Source of the DNA: Paramicrobacterium chengjingii
Lineage (GTDB): Bacteria; Actinomycetota; Actinomycetes; Actinomycetales; Microbacteriaceae
Length of the DNA stretch: 64,000 bases
Direction of reading: 5' to 3'
NCBI RefSeq assembly: GCF_011751765.2
Contig: NZ_CP061169.1
Span: 558,001-622,000 of the forward strand
Shown: in pieces, positions 16,294-24,557 of the stretch
Layout: the number at the start of each line of letters is the position of its first letter
How positions within the stretch are numbered: position 1 is the stretch's first letter
Notes under the pieces: generated by a model
What the model was told of the DNA's origin: nothing
Seen by the model: only the letters and a program-made list of their open reading frames with translations
The model's database searches: none
Position numbers and translations under genes: made by a program

Positions 16294-17310
16294 ATGACGA
16301 ACGAATCGACGCACCCGGTCACGCTGTTCACCGGGCAATGGGCCGACATGCCGTTCGAGGAGGTGGCGCGGCATGCAGCCGAGTGGGGCTACGACGGACT
16401 CGAGATCGCCGCATCAGGCGACCACCTCGACCTGGAGCGCGCCGATCAGGACGACGCATACCTGAAGAGCCGCCTCGACATTCTCGATCGCTACGGCCTC
16501 AAGGTCTACGCGATCTCGAACCACCTCACCGGGCAGGCCGTGTGCGACGACCCGATCGATTTTCGCCACAAGGCGATCGTGCGTCCATCGACCTGGGGCG
16601 ACGGCGACCCCGAGGGAGTGCGGCAGCGTGCTGCAGAAGACATGAAGCGGTCGGCTCGCGTTGCCCGAAAGCTCGGCGTTGATGTGGTCGTCGGGTTCAC
16701 GGGCTCGAAGATCTGGCCCTACGTTGCGCAGTTTCCTCCCGTTCCCGCGAGCGTCATCGACGAAGGCTACGACGATTTCGCAGCCCGGTGGAATCCGATT
16801 CTCGACGTGTTCGACGCCGAGGGTGTTCGATTCGCACACGAGGTGCACCCGAGCGAGATCGCGTATGACTACTGGACGAGCGTGCGTACACTCGAGGCGA
16901 TCGACCACCGCGAGGCATTTGGCTTCAACTGGGACCCGAGTCACATGATGTGGCAGCAGATCGACCCCGTCGGGTTCATCTGGGAGTTCCGCGACCGCAT
17001 CTATCACGTTGACTGCAAAGACACGCGGATGCGCCCGGTGCAGGGCCGCGCGGGTGTTCTCGGTTCCCATCTTCCGTGGGGCGACCCTCGACGCGGCTGG
17101 GACTTCGTCTCGACGGGTCACGGCGACGTCCCGTGGGAAGATGCATTTCGGGCGCTGACCGCGATCGGCTACGACGGCCCCATCTCAATCGAGTGGGAGG
17201 ATGCTGGCATGGATCGCCTTCACGGCGCACGGGAAGCCGTCGGGTACATTCGCTCATTGCTGTGGAAACAGCCCGAGACGTCATTCGACGCAGCATTCAG
17301 TAACCAGTAA
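16294..17310 (+). CDS. sugar phosphate isomerase/epimerase (second, longer TIM barrel)
   Basis: The 338-residue TIM-barrel enzyme opens with TLFTGQWADMPFEEVARHAA and EWGYDGLEIA, and carries putative metal ligands in VRFAHEVHPSEIAYD (Glu/His), AFGFNWDPSHMMWQQIDP (Asp/His), IYHVDCKDTRM and SIEWEDAGMDR. It is longer than the first isomerase of the operon and belongs to a different subgroup, often found with Gfo/Idh/MocA dehydrogenases in keto-sugar and inositol pathways. ATG 16294 has GAGGAGAG 6 nt upstream. It is the last gene of the operon, followed by a hairpin at 17330-17357. Confidence 0.88.
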   Translation: MTNESTHPVTLFTGQWADMPFEEVARHAAEWGYDGLEIAASGDHLDLERADQDDAYLKSRLDILDRYGLKVYAISNHLTGQAVCDDPIDFRHKAIVRPSTWGDGDPEGVRQRAAEDMKRSARVARKLGVDVVVGFTGSKIWPYVAQFPPVPASVIDEGYDDFAARWNPILDVFDAEGVRFAHEVHPSEIAYDYWTSVRTLEAIDHREAFGFNWDPSHMMWQQIDPVGFIWEFRDRIYHVDCKDTRMRPVQGRAGVLGSHLPWGDPRRGWDFVSTGHGDVPWEDAFRALTAIGYDGPISIEWEDAGMDRLHGAREAVGYIRSLLWKQPETSFDAAFSNQ

Positions 17311-17329
17311 CTCGCGCAGCATTGCGGAG

Positions 17330-17357
17330 GCGGTAAGCCCCGTTCGGGGTCTACCGC
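17330..17357 (+). terminator. hairpin ending the sugar isomerase/oxidoreductase operon
   Basis: GCGGTA and CCCCG pair with CGGGG and TACCGC across a TT loop, with one mismatch and one G-U pair between the two stem parts. No long T-run follows. Confidence 0.55.
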
Positions 17358-17374
17358 GCGCCAGGCGGCCGTCG

Positions 17375-17380
17375 TAGCAT
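17375..17380 (+). promoter_or_regulatory. -10 box TAGCAT of a leaderless promoter for the Pr6Pr gene
   Basis: TAGCAT ends 6 nt before the ATG at 17387 and no ribosome binding site is present, consistent with a leaderless transcript. Confidence 0.5.
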
Positions 17381-17386
17381 GAGCCC

Positions 17387-18325
17387 ATGCGTGCGCGCGA
17401 AGGTGCCGTTCGCGCGGCGATAGCGATCACTCTGGTGGTTGCGCTCGGCTTCGAGTTCGTGCGCACGGCGAGTCTGCTCGGTGTGAGTCCCCTCGATCAC
17501 TTTGTCGACTATGCCAGCTATTTCACAACAATGGCGAACAGCTTGGCTGCGGTGACCTTCGGCATCGGAAGCGTCGTTGCCGTTCGCTCTGACAGCGATC
17601 CTGATTGGTATGCGCAACTTGTGATCGCGACGGTTGCGTACACGATGACAACCTGCGCCGTCTATAACGTCTCGCTTCGTGCCGTGTCGACAGCGCCAGA
17701 CAGCTGGGCGAACGAGGTTCTCCACGTTGTCGGACCACTGAGCGTCGTGCTCGTCTGGGCCACGGGTCAGCAGCGACATGCCGTGCCCTGGCGCAGCATC
17801 CGGAATATTATGGGGGCCCCCGTCGCGTGGCTCAGTTACACGATGGTGCGCGGCGCGATTGTTGGTTGGTACCCCTACGATTTTCTCGACCCTGCCCAGC
17901 GCGGCGGGCTCACGTCGGTTGCCGGCTGTGTGTGCGTGGCGACCGCTCTGATCATCGCATTCGCTGTGTCGGCAGTCGCCGTCACACGCGCGCGACCGTC
18001 ACGCGGCATCACGGTGCAGCGCCACGGCGGTGAGCAGCTGATCGGTGCGTGGCGCGCCTTCCGCCCGAAACACCTCGCGGCCGCTGGGCGAGAGAATCAG
18101 CAGCGTTGGCGTCGAGCTGATGCCGTCCGCTTCCGCATGCGTCTCGTGGGCGACGACGTCTCTCTCGATAGAGGTCACCCACGGCACGAGGTTTTGAACG
18201 TCGGCCACGGCCCGCCGAGCCGCCGCGCACGGCGCGCAGAATGCCGAGGTGTAGAGCACGAGCTTCATGCTCGAGTCAACGCTCGTCGCGGTGCTCGTGT
18301 TCCCGTTCAGCCATTGTCTCGTTGA
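17387..18325 (+). CDS. Pr6Pr family membrane protein with a long antisense-overlapping tail
   Basis: Residues 1-204 form a six-helix integral membrane protein of the Pr6Pr family (related to FAR-17a/AIG1), recognised by the family-typical VGWYPYDFLDP between the fifth and sixth helices. Function of the family is unknown. The usual length is about 200-215 residues, but here no in-frame stop occurs until 18325, so the frame continues for 108 more residues across the whole of the thioredoxin-like gene on the other strand. That tail is Arg/Ala-rich with no hydrophobic segment, as expected for antisense reading. The body is a confident gene; the tail may be translated without function or may reflect a lost stop codon. 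Confidence 0.75.
   Translation: MRAREGAVRAAIAITLVVALGFEFVRTASLLGVSPLDHFVDYASYFTTMANSLAAVTFGIGSVVAVRSDSDPDWYAQLVIATVAYTMTTCAVYNVSLRAVSTAPDSWANEVLHVVGPLSVVLVWATGQQRHAVPWRSIRNIMGAPVAWLSYTMVRGAIVGWYPYDFLDPAQRGGLTSVAGCVCVATALIIAFAVSAVAVTRARPSRGITVQRHGGEQLIGAWRAFRPKHLAAAGRENQQRWRRADAVRFRMRLVGDDVSLDRGHPRHEVLNVGHGPPSRRARRAECRGVEHELHARVNARRGARVPVQPLSR
17999..18268 (-). CDS. thioredoxin/glutaredoxin-like protein (CxxC)
   Basis: The 89-residue protein begins MKLVLYTSAFCAPCAAARRA: the first strand followed by a CAPC redox motif, then a helix, and the cis-Pro region SSTPTLLILSPSGREVFR. This is a minimal thioredoxin fold, likely a cytoplasmic thiol-disulfide reductase or redox sensor. It is the third gene of the MFS-MarR-thioredoxin unit, starting 7 nt after the MarR stop. 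Its entire length is overlapped on the other strand by the tail of the Pr6Pr reading frame. Confidence 0.82.
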   Translation of the reverse strand: MKLVLYTSAFCAPCAAARRAVADVQNLVPWVTSIERDVVAHETHAEADGISSTPTLLILSPSGREVFRAEGAPRTDQLLTAVALHRDAA

Positions 18326-18776
18326 GTTTGCCCAAGAGGTCGCCCAGACGCCGAATCTCGTCGATCTCCCAGAGCGACAGTCGGGATCGCAGCACTGACC
18401 GGTTATCTTCCGCGACGGAGTCGAGTGCGATGTGCGCCTTTTCGGTGAGGCGGACGAGCTGAGCGCGCCCGTCTGCAGGGTCGGGGATGCGGGTGATGAG
18501 CTCGAGATCTTCGAGCTGTCGCACAACGCGACTGACGGCACCTTTATCTGACAGGAGCCGGTCGGCGAGAACTCCCTGCTGCAGCGCCTCGTCACAATTC
18601 AGCTCGCGAAGCATCTTGTAGCCAAAGACCGTCAGCTCGGGATGCACTGCTTCTGCGCGTCGAATCATCACCCGGCGCATTTGCGTGTACATCGCGCCGA
18701 ATTCCTGCTCAACATCGCTGATAGCGTCGTCGTGGTCGGATGCCGTGCTCTCGTGCTTGTCCGCCATGGCCAACAT
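18276..18776 (-). CDS. MarR family transcriptional regulator
   Basis: The 166-residue protein has a winged helix-turn-helix: FGYKMLRELNCDEALQQGVL, LADRLLSDKGAVSRVVRQLE (recognition helix) and LELITRIPDPADGRAQLVRL (wing), with dimerisation helices at both ends. It lies directly downstream of an EmrB/QacA-type pump (1 nt gap) and is the obvious candidate to repress it through the palindromes at 20525-20560. ATG 18776 is chosen; MADK at 18767 is an alternative. Confidence 0.9.
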   Translation of the reverse strand: MLAMADKHESTASDHDDAISDVEQEFGAMYTQMRRVMIRRAEAVHPELTVFGYKMLRELNCDEALQQGVLADRLLSDKGAVSRVVRQLEDLELITRIPDPADGRAQLVRLTEKAHIALDSVAEDNRSVLRSRLSLWEIDEIRRLGDLLGKLNETMAEREHEHRDER

Positions 18777-18777
18777 C

Positions 18778-20487
18778 CTAGCGATGGTCCTTTCGGTCTC
18801 CATCCTCGGGGTTCACGATGTCGAGCTGTCCGGTGCGGGGCTCAGCGGCGACTGTGGCCTCTGCGAGCTGAGCAATCTCTTCGCCCGCTCCGTCGACTGT
18901 CGTCTCACCGAGACGCTCGTGGTTCGTCTTGTCGCTGAGCGAGAGGTTGGGCAGTAGCGCCACGGTGATAATCGTCACGAATGCGAGCGGGGCCGCCACG
19001 AGGAAGATGTCGGCGACCGCGTGCCCGTAGACCGACTCGATGATCACCCGCACACTCTCGGGAAGGCTCTTCATCGCGGGAAGCTGACCACCCGAAAGCT
19101 GGTCGGCAACGGATGCTCCCTTCTCGCCGAGAGCCATGATGGCGGCCATCAAATCGTCCTTGCGATCAGCGAGGAGGCTGGTAGCTTGCGAGCCGAGAAC
19201 GGCCCCGAGCGCCGAGATGCCGACCGTGCCGCCGAGACTGCGGAAGAAGGCCACACCTGAACTGGCGACACCGAGCTCCGACGGGTCGACGGCGTTCTGC
19301 ACGACGAGCACCATATTCTGCATGATCATTCCGACGCCCGCGCCGAGAAGCACCATGAAGAGCGACACGAGCGCGAAGTTGGTGTCGTACCGAATCGTGC
19401 TCATGAGGAACATTCCGACGGTCAGAAGGATCGAACCGGCGACCATATAGCGTTTCCACTTGCCTGTGCGCGTGATGATCATGCCGACGACCGTTGACGA
19501 AACAAGCATCCCGCCGATCATCGGGATCGTCATGAGCCCGGACTCGGTTGCTGTCGCGCCGCGGGCAAGCTGCATGTACTGACTGAGAAAGACCGACGTG
19601 CCGAACATCGCAACACCGACGGAGATGCTGCCGATAACGGCGAGTGTGAACGTGCGGTTCTTGAAGAGCTTGAGGGGGATGATCGGGTTCGACGCCTTGA
19701 ATTCGACGATCATGAAGAGTGCGATGGTCACGAGCGAACCGCCGACCATGAGAACGGTCTCGGTGCTCCACCAATCAAACTCGCTGCCCGCGAGGCTCAC
19801 CCAGATGAGCAGAAGGGAGACGCCGGCGGCGAGAAGCACGGTGCCGAGGTAGTCGATTGTGACGCGCGTCTGCGGACGCTTGGGGAGATGGAGTGTCTTC
19901 TGCAGAAGAATGATCGCGACGACGGCGAAGGGGATGCCGACGAAGAAGTTCCAGCGCCAGTCGATAGCATCAGTCAGGAAGCCGCCGATGAGCGGGCCTC
20001 CGACCGTTCCCACTCCCATCACCGCGCCGAACAGCCCCATGTACTTGCCCCGCTCGCGCGGGCTGAGGATGTCGGCCATGATGATCTGGCTGAGGGATGT
20101 GAGCCCGCCGGCGCCGAGCCCCTGGAACACTCGACATGTGATGAGCATCGACGGGTCTTGTGAGAAACCGGCGGCAGCGGATGCCGAGACGAAGATCACG
20201 AGCGAGATCTGAATGAGCAGCTTGCGATTCAGAATGTCTGCGAGCTTGCCCCAGATGGGCGTCGACACCGTTGTGGCCAGCAGAGTCGCGGTGACGACCC
20301 AGGTGAAGGATGCCTGGGTGCCACCCAGATCGGCGATGATCACGGGCAGCGAACTGCTCACGACCGTTCCGGCAAGGATCGACACGAACATGCCCGTGAG
20401 CAGTCCGGAAAGTGCCTGCAGCACCTCGCGGTGCGACATTTTCGTCGGCGGGGCGGCAGGGGAGACGGCAGTTGAAGATGATGTCAC
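18778..20487 (-). CDS. MFS transporter, DHA2 family drug:proton antiporter (EmrB/QacA type, 14 helices)
   Basis: The 569-residue polytopic membrane protein probably exports toxic compounds with proton influx. It has about 14 hydrophobic helices; motif A is WGKLADILNRKLLIQ, motif C is GAVMGVGTVGGPLIGGFLTD and the QGLGAGGLTSLSQII region precedes it. The C-terminal 60 residues are acidic and cytoplasmic. GTG 20487 is chosen because GGAG lies 9 nt upstream and because the TTG at 20532, the alternative, falls inside the operator/promoter palindrome. It heads an operon with MarR and a thioredoxin-like protein. Confidence 0.9.
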   Translation of the reverse strand: MTSSSTAVSPAAPPTKMSHREVLQALSGLLTGMFVSILAGTVVSSSLPVIIADLGGTQASFTWVVTATLLATTVSTPIWGKLADILNRKLLIQISLVIFVSASAAAGFSQDPSMLITCRVFQGLGAGGLTSLSQIIMADILSPRERGKYMGLFGAVMGVGTVGGPLIGGFLTDAIDWRWNFFVGIPFAVVAIILLQKTLHLPKRPQTRVTIDYLGTVLLAAGVSLLLIWVSLAGSEFDWWSTETVLMVGGSLVTIALFMIVEFKASNPIIPLKLFKNRTFTLAVIGSISVGVAMFGTSVFLSQYMQLARGATATESGLMTIPMIGGMLVSSTVVGMIITRTGKWKRYMVAGSILLTVGMFLMSTIRYDTNFALVSLFMVLLGAGVGMIMQNMVLVVQNAVDPSELGVASSGVAFFRSLGGTVGISALGAVLGSQATSLLADRKDDLMAAIMALGEKGASVADQLSGGQLPAMKSLPESVRVIIESVYGHAVADIFLVAAPLAFVTIITVALLPNLSLSDKTNHERLGETTVDGAGEEIAQLAEATVAAEPRTGQLDIVNPEDGDRKDHR

Positions 20488-20524
20488 GCGGGGAGGCTCC
20501 AGAGAAGGTAAAATCGTTGTATTC

Positions 20525-20560
20525 GTCAACAATAGATTTATAGTTGACTATCGGCAACTA
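20525..20560. promoter_or_regulatory. MarR-type operator: two overlapping inverted repeats at the efflux-pump promoter
   Basis: GTCAAC-N12-GTTGAC (20525-20548) has 20 of 24 symmetric positions. It overlaps a second perfect repeat, TAGTTG-N8-CAACTA (20541-20560). On the minus strand a candidate promoter (TTGCCG, 17 bases, TATTGT) lies within this block, so a dimeric repressor here would shut off the MFS-MarR-thioredoxin operon. Confidence 0.65.
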
Positions 20561-20653
20561 ATTTTCTGTTGGTGTGCCGTACTCACGGCGAGCTCACAGG
20601 AGGCAACGCCGAGGGCGGCTCGAGGTGCCCTCGGCGAGTGTGATGCTTGTTCA

Positions 20654-20682
20654 TTGGAAACGCATAGGCAAGCGCGGATACT
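20654..20682 (+). promoter_or_regulatory. leaderless promoter of the two-component system
   Basis: TTGGAA (20654-20659), a 17-base spacer and GATACT (20677-20682) are followed by six bases and the ATG at 20689. Both elements and the spacing fit a housekeeping promoter with +1 at the start codon. Confidence 0.65.
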
Positions 20683-20688
20683 GGAAGC

Positions 20689-21432
20689 ATGAGCATGTAT
20701 CCCGCAGCATCCGAACCCGTGACGACGAAGCTGACCCGTGCCGATGGAACGCCGATCCGAGTGCTCGCCGTCGACGACGAAGCGAGTCTCACCGATCTGA
20801 TCAAGATGGCCCTGCGTTATGAGGGCTGGGAGGTGCAGACGGCGGCGACCGGACACGAGGCTCTCTCTCAGGCCCGTGAATTTCGACCCGATGTGATCGT
20901 TCTCGACATCATGCTTCCCGATCTCGACGGAATGTCTGTTCTGCATCGGTTGCGTGCAGATGGCGACGACGTTCCCGTGCTCTTTCTCACGGCAAAGGAT
21001 GCTCTCGATGACCGCATCGCTGGTTTGACGGCGGGCGGTGACGACTACGTGACGAAGCCGTTCAGCCTCGAGGAGGTTGTCGCTCGGTTGCGCAGCCTGA
21101 TCAGACGGGCCGCGCAGTCGGCGCTTGCCTCGGACTCGATCATCACTGTGGGGGACCTGGTTATCGACGAAGACAGCTACGAGGTCACTCGTGGTGACGA
21201 GCCCATTGAGCTGACGGCAACAGAGTTTGAGCTGCTGCGCTACCTGATGCGCAACCCGCGACGGGTGCTGAGCAAGCCGCAGATTCTCGATCGTGTGTGG
21301 AGCTACGAGTTCGGAGGCAAAGCCAGCGTCGTCGAGCTGTATATCTCCTATCTACGCAAGAAGATCGATGCGGGACGTGAGCCGATGATCCACACCGTCC
21401 GAGGAGCCGGATACATGCTGAAGGCCGTCTGA
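20689..21432 (+). CDS. OmpR/PhoB family response regulator
   Basis: The 247-residue protein has a receiver domain (residues about 24-138: VLAVDDEASLTDL acidic pocket, phospho-acceptor Asp in DVIVLDIMLPDLDG, Thr in VLFLTAKDA, Lys in YVTKPFSLEE) and a C-terminal winged helix (ELTATEFELLRYLMRNPRRV, then VVELYISYLRKKID and HTVRGAGYML). It is most like the TcrX/TrcR group of actinobacteria. The histidine kinase gene follows after 1 nt. The signal and regulon are not known. Confidence 0.95.
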   Translation: MSMYPAASEPVTTKLTRADGTPIRVLAVDDEASLTDLIKMALRYEGWEVQTAATGHEALSQAREFRPDVIVLDIMLPDLDGMSVLHRLRADGDDVPVLFLTAKDALDDRIAGLTAGGDDYVTKPFSLEEVVARLRSLIRRAAQSALASDSIITVGDLVIDEDSYEVTRGDEPIELTATEFELLRYLMRNPRRVLSKPQILDRVWSYEFGGKASVVELYISYLRKKIDAGREPMIHTVRGAGYMLKAV

Positions 21433-21433
21433 C

Positions 21434-22879
21434 GTGGGAAGCCGCCAGCCGCGCCCACTGCGCCGCACGCTTGTCGCGGCGACGGTGGCATTCATCACGC
21501 TCTCTGCACTTGTCATCGGACTGGTGAGCGTGTTTAGCCTGCAGTCCATTCTGCTGAATCGCATCGACAAGCAGCTAGTCGAAGCTGCCTCTCGATCGGC
21601 GGCGTCAATGGGCCAGAACACTCCGGGTTCCGATTCGAGCCCGGACTTCATCAGCTCGCTCGGGCAGTCGGTCGGAACTCTCGGGGCCGTGCGTTTTGAT
21701 GACGTTATTGTGGCGGGCGCCTATCTCGACCAGAACCTCAACAGCCCGCTCCTTGATTCGAGGCAACTCGACGCGCTGCAATCAGAAAACGTCGGTGCGC
21801 GGCCCGAGAGCGTCTACCTCGGTGCAGAATTGGGCAACTACCGTGTGGTGTCCGTTCCGCTCTCTTCTCGAGTATCGATCATCGTCGGACTTCCCCTCTA
21901 CGATATCGAGGCGACGATCTCGGAACTCGTTCTGGTCGTCGCGATCGTTGCGCTTGGTGCCCTTGTGCTCTCGGGTGCCGGTGCCTATGGGCTTGTGCGT
22001 TTGACGCTGCGTCCGCTCGAACGGGTTACGGCTGCAGCAACGACGGTGTCGATGATGACGCTCGATCGGGGTGATGTGGCGCTCGCCGTGAGGGTGCCCG
22101 AGGAAGACACCGACACTCACACCGAGGTCGGGCGCGTCGGAACGGCGATCAATCGCATGCTCGAGCACGTCTCGAACGCGCTTCAGGCGAGGCAGCACAG
22201 CGAGGACAAAGTGCGGCGTTTCGTTTCTGATGCCAGCCACGAGCTGCGTACCCCTCTGGCGTCGATCCGCGGCTATGCCGAGTTGACGCGCATGAGCGGT
22301 GAGACGATTCCGGACGACACGTCCTATGCGCTCGGACGGATTGAGTCGGAGTCGCGTCGAATGACCGATATTGTCGAAGACCTTCTGCTTCTCGCACGCC
22401 TCGATGAGGGGCGTCAGCTGGACGACGCCGATGTGGACCTGGCAGAGCTCGTTCAGGATGCGGTGTCAGATGCTCGTGCTGCCGCGGGTGACCATGAGTG
22501 GCAGGTCACCGTTCCGGAACACCCGGTGATTGTTCGAGGAGACCACGGTCGCCTGTTCCAAGTGGTGGCCAACCTGCTCGCGAACGCGCGCGTGCACACC
22601 CCGGCGGGCACAGTCGTCACAACGGACCTGTCGGTCGAGGGCGACAATCGTGCAGTTATTTCCGTTGCCGACGACGGCCCCGGCATTGATACCGGCGTCA
22701 TCGACACCGTCTTCGAGCGATTCGTGCGCGGTGACTCCTCTCGAGCGCGAACGACGGGGAGTACAGGGCTTGGACTCGCAATCGTGCAGGGTGTCGTTGC
22801 CGCGCACGGTGGGCAGTCGAGCGTCGACAGTGAGCCGGGAAGCACGGTATTTCGCATCAGTCTGCCGATCGTGCCGTAA
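21434..22879 (+). CDS. sensor histidine kinase
   Basis: The 481-residue membrane kinase has a first transmembrane helix (about residues 12-34), an extracellular sensor region of about 120 residues, a second helix (VVAIVALGALVLSGAGAYGL), a HAMP linker, the HisKA phospho-acceptor FVSDASHELRTPLASIRGYA, and the HATPase domain with N-box NLLANARVHTP, G1 DDGPGI and G2 TGLGLAIVQGVVAAHGG. The GTG start lies 1 nt after the regulator stop, so both are co-translated. It is the partner of the upstream OmpR-type regulator. Confidence 0.95.
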   Translation: MGSRQPRPLRRTLVAATVAFITLSALVIGLVSVFSLQSILLNRIDKQLVEAASRSAASMGQNTPGSDSSPDFISSLGQSVGTLGAVRFDDVIVAGAYLDQNLNSPLLDSRQLDALQSENVGARPESVYLGAELGNYRVVSVPLSSRVSIIVGLPLYDIEATISELVLVVAIVALGALVLSGAGAYGLVRLTLRPLERVTAAATTVSMMTLDRGDVALAVRVPEEDTDTHTEVGRVGTAINRMLEHVSNALQARQHSEDKVRRFVSDASHELRTPLASIRGYAELTRMSGETIPDDTSYALGRIESESRRMTDIVEDLLLLARLDEGRQLDDADVDLAELVQDAVSDARAAAGDHEWQVTVPEHPVIVRGDHGRLFQVVANLLANARVHTPAGTVVTTDLSVEGDNRAVISVADDGPGIDTGVIDTVFERFVRGDSSRARTTGSTGLGLAIVQGVVAAHGGQSSVDSEPGSTVFRISLPIVP

Positions 22880-22950
22880 TCTTCCAGTAGTGCGATGGTG
22901 GTCGGGTGCTTGACAGCCTGCCTTGACGCTGATTCACTCATCACTACCCA

Positions 22951-22970
22951 CATGAAAAATAAATTTCATG
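22951..22970. promoter_or_regulatory. palindrome CATGAAA-N6-TTTCATG upstream of the purine/uracil permease
   Basis: A 20-bp inverted repeat with perfect 7-bp arms and an AT-rich centre lies 43 nt before the ATG at 23013. It resembles a GntR or PadR/TetR-type operator; no regulator gene sits beside it. Confidence 0.5.
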
Positions 22971-23012
22971 TTATGGAATTTGGGAGAAATTGCGGACAAG
23001 GGAGTCAGTGCA

Positions 23013-24518
23013 ATGAGTCGGTCTCGTTCACGAAATGTCGCGGCGGGCGCTCCCGCCCGTCCTGAAGACGAACGGTTGAAGGCGTGGCCGACGATCATGT
23101 ACGGCATTCAGCACGTACTCACGATGTACGGCGGCATCATTGCGCCGCCGCTTGTGGTGGGGCAAGCCGCTGGGCTCTCCACGGCAGAAATCGGGGTGCT
23201 GATCGCGTGCTGCCTCTTCATCGGCGGTCTGGCCACGATCCTTCAGACGCTTGGCGTGCCGTTCTTCGGCTCGCAGCTTCCCTTGGTTCAGGGTGTCTCA
23301 TTCTCTGGTGTCGCCACGATGATGGCGATCCTCGATGGTGGCGGCGGCCTCCCTCGCGTCTTCGGCGCCGTGATCGCGTCGTCGGTGATCGGGCTGATCA
23401 TCGCACCGTTCTTCGCCATGATCGTCAAGTTCTTCCCTCCCGTCGTGACCGGCGTCGTCATCACGGCCATCGGCATGTCGCTTCTCCCCGTAGCAGCTGG
23501 GTGGGCGATGGGCAGCGATCCGGATGCCCCGGGCTACGGCTCTGCGGCGAACATCGGACTTGCTGCGCTGTCGCTTGGTCTCATTATCGTTTTGTCGAAA
23601 TTCGGCACGCCCGCAATCTCACGCCTCTCGATTCTGCTGTCGCTGGTGCTGTCGACGATCATCGCGGCACTGATCGGGATGGCCGATTTTTCGGAGGTGC
23701 TGACCGGGCCGGTCTTCGCCATTCCCACTCCGTTCGCATTCGGCATGCCAACGTTCGACATCGCGGCAATCATCTCGATGCTGATCGTGATCCTTGTCAC
23801 GTTTACGGAGACAACGGCCGACATCCTCGCCGTGGGCGAGGTCGTGCGCACCAAGGTCGATTCCAAGCGGATCGCCGCCGGATTGAGGGCGGACATGCTC
23901 TCGAGCGCGATTTCACCCGTCTTCAACTCCTTCACTCAGAGCGCCTTCGCGCAGAACGTGGGCCTTGTCGCCATTACCAAGGTGTCGAGCCGTTTCGTCG
24001 TCGCTACCGGTGGAGTCGTGCTCGTCGTGCTTGGTGTTCTTCCCGTGCTCGGTCGTGTGGTGGCGGCGGTGCCGACGCCGGTTCTCGGCGGCGTGGGGAT
24101 TGCCTTGTTCGGAACGGTTGCGGCGAGCGGAATCAACACGCTGTCCAAGGTGGACTATCGCAATAACTTGAATCTGATCATCATTGCCATCTCGCTGTCG
24201 TTCGGAATGCTCCCTCTCGTGCAGCCCGACATCTACGATGATTTCCCCAGCTGGTTCCAGGTGATCTTCCAGTCGGGCATCAGCTCGGCGACCGTCATGG
24301 CCGTGTTGCTGAACGTCGTTTTCAACCACATTGGTCGACGGTCAACGAGTGAGGGCAGCGTGGTCGCCTCAACGCCGGCACGGTTTGTGTCGGAAGATGT
24401 TCTCGATCTACTCGAAGAGGGTGACCACGTCGTCGACGGCCGCCTGCTCAACACCCAGGGCATCGAGGTGCAGACCGTGCGCGCCCGAGCTGAGGATGAC
24501 GAGCGCTCATCAGAATGA
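23013..24518 (+). CDS. NCS2 family nucleobase:cation symporter (uracil/xanthine permease type)
   Basis: The 501-residue permease has about 12-14 helices. The family signature is QHVLTMYGGIIAPPLVVGQAAG in its N-terminal part (the conserved QH motif), then LPLVQGVSFS, and the NAT-type signature region with FTETTADILAVGEVV and VFNSFTQSAFAQNVGLVAIT (the conserved N-x-G-x-x-x-x-T motif). Xanthine or uracil uptake is likely; the neighbouring purine genes favour xanthine/urate. ATG 23013 has GGGAG 10 nt upstream; an ATG at 22968 lies in the operator-like palindrome and is rejected. Confidence 0.9.
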   Translation: MSRSRSRNVAAGAPARPEDERLKAWPTIMYGIQHVLTMYGGIIAPPLVVGQAAGLSTAEIGVLIACCLFIGGLATILQTLGVPFFGSQLPLVQGVSFSGVATMMAILDGGGGLPRVFGAVIASSVIGLIIAPFFAMIVKFFPPVVTGVVITAIGMSLLPVAAGWAMGSDPDAPGYGSAANIGLAALSLGLIIVLSKFGTPAISRLSILLSLVLSTIIAALIGMADFSEVLTGPVFAIPTPFAFGMPTFDIAAIISMLIVILVTFTETTADILAVGEVVRTKVDSKRIAAGLRADMLSSAISPVFNSFTQSAFAQNVGLVAITKVSSRFVVATGGVVLVVLGVLPVLGRVVAAVPTPVLGGVGIALFGTVAASGINTLSKVDYRNNLNLIIIAISLSFGMLPLVQPDIYDDFPSWFQVIFQSGISSATVMAVLLNVVFNHIGRRSTSEGSVVASTPARFVSEDVLDLLEEGDHVVDGRLLNTQGIEVQTVRARAEDDERSSE

Positions 24519-24537
24519 GCATGCACGCTCGCGACTC

Positions 24538-24557
24538 AGCGTGTGGCTGCACACGCT
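24538..24557. terminator. hairpin between convergent permease and moaA
   Basis: AGCGTGTG and CACACGCT pair around a GCTG loop, between the permease stop (24518) and the moaA stop (24557-24559). There is no T-run, so it may act bidirectionally with Rho. Confidence 0.45.
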
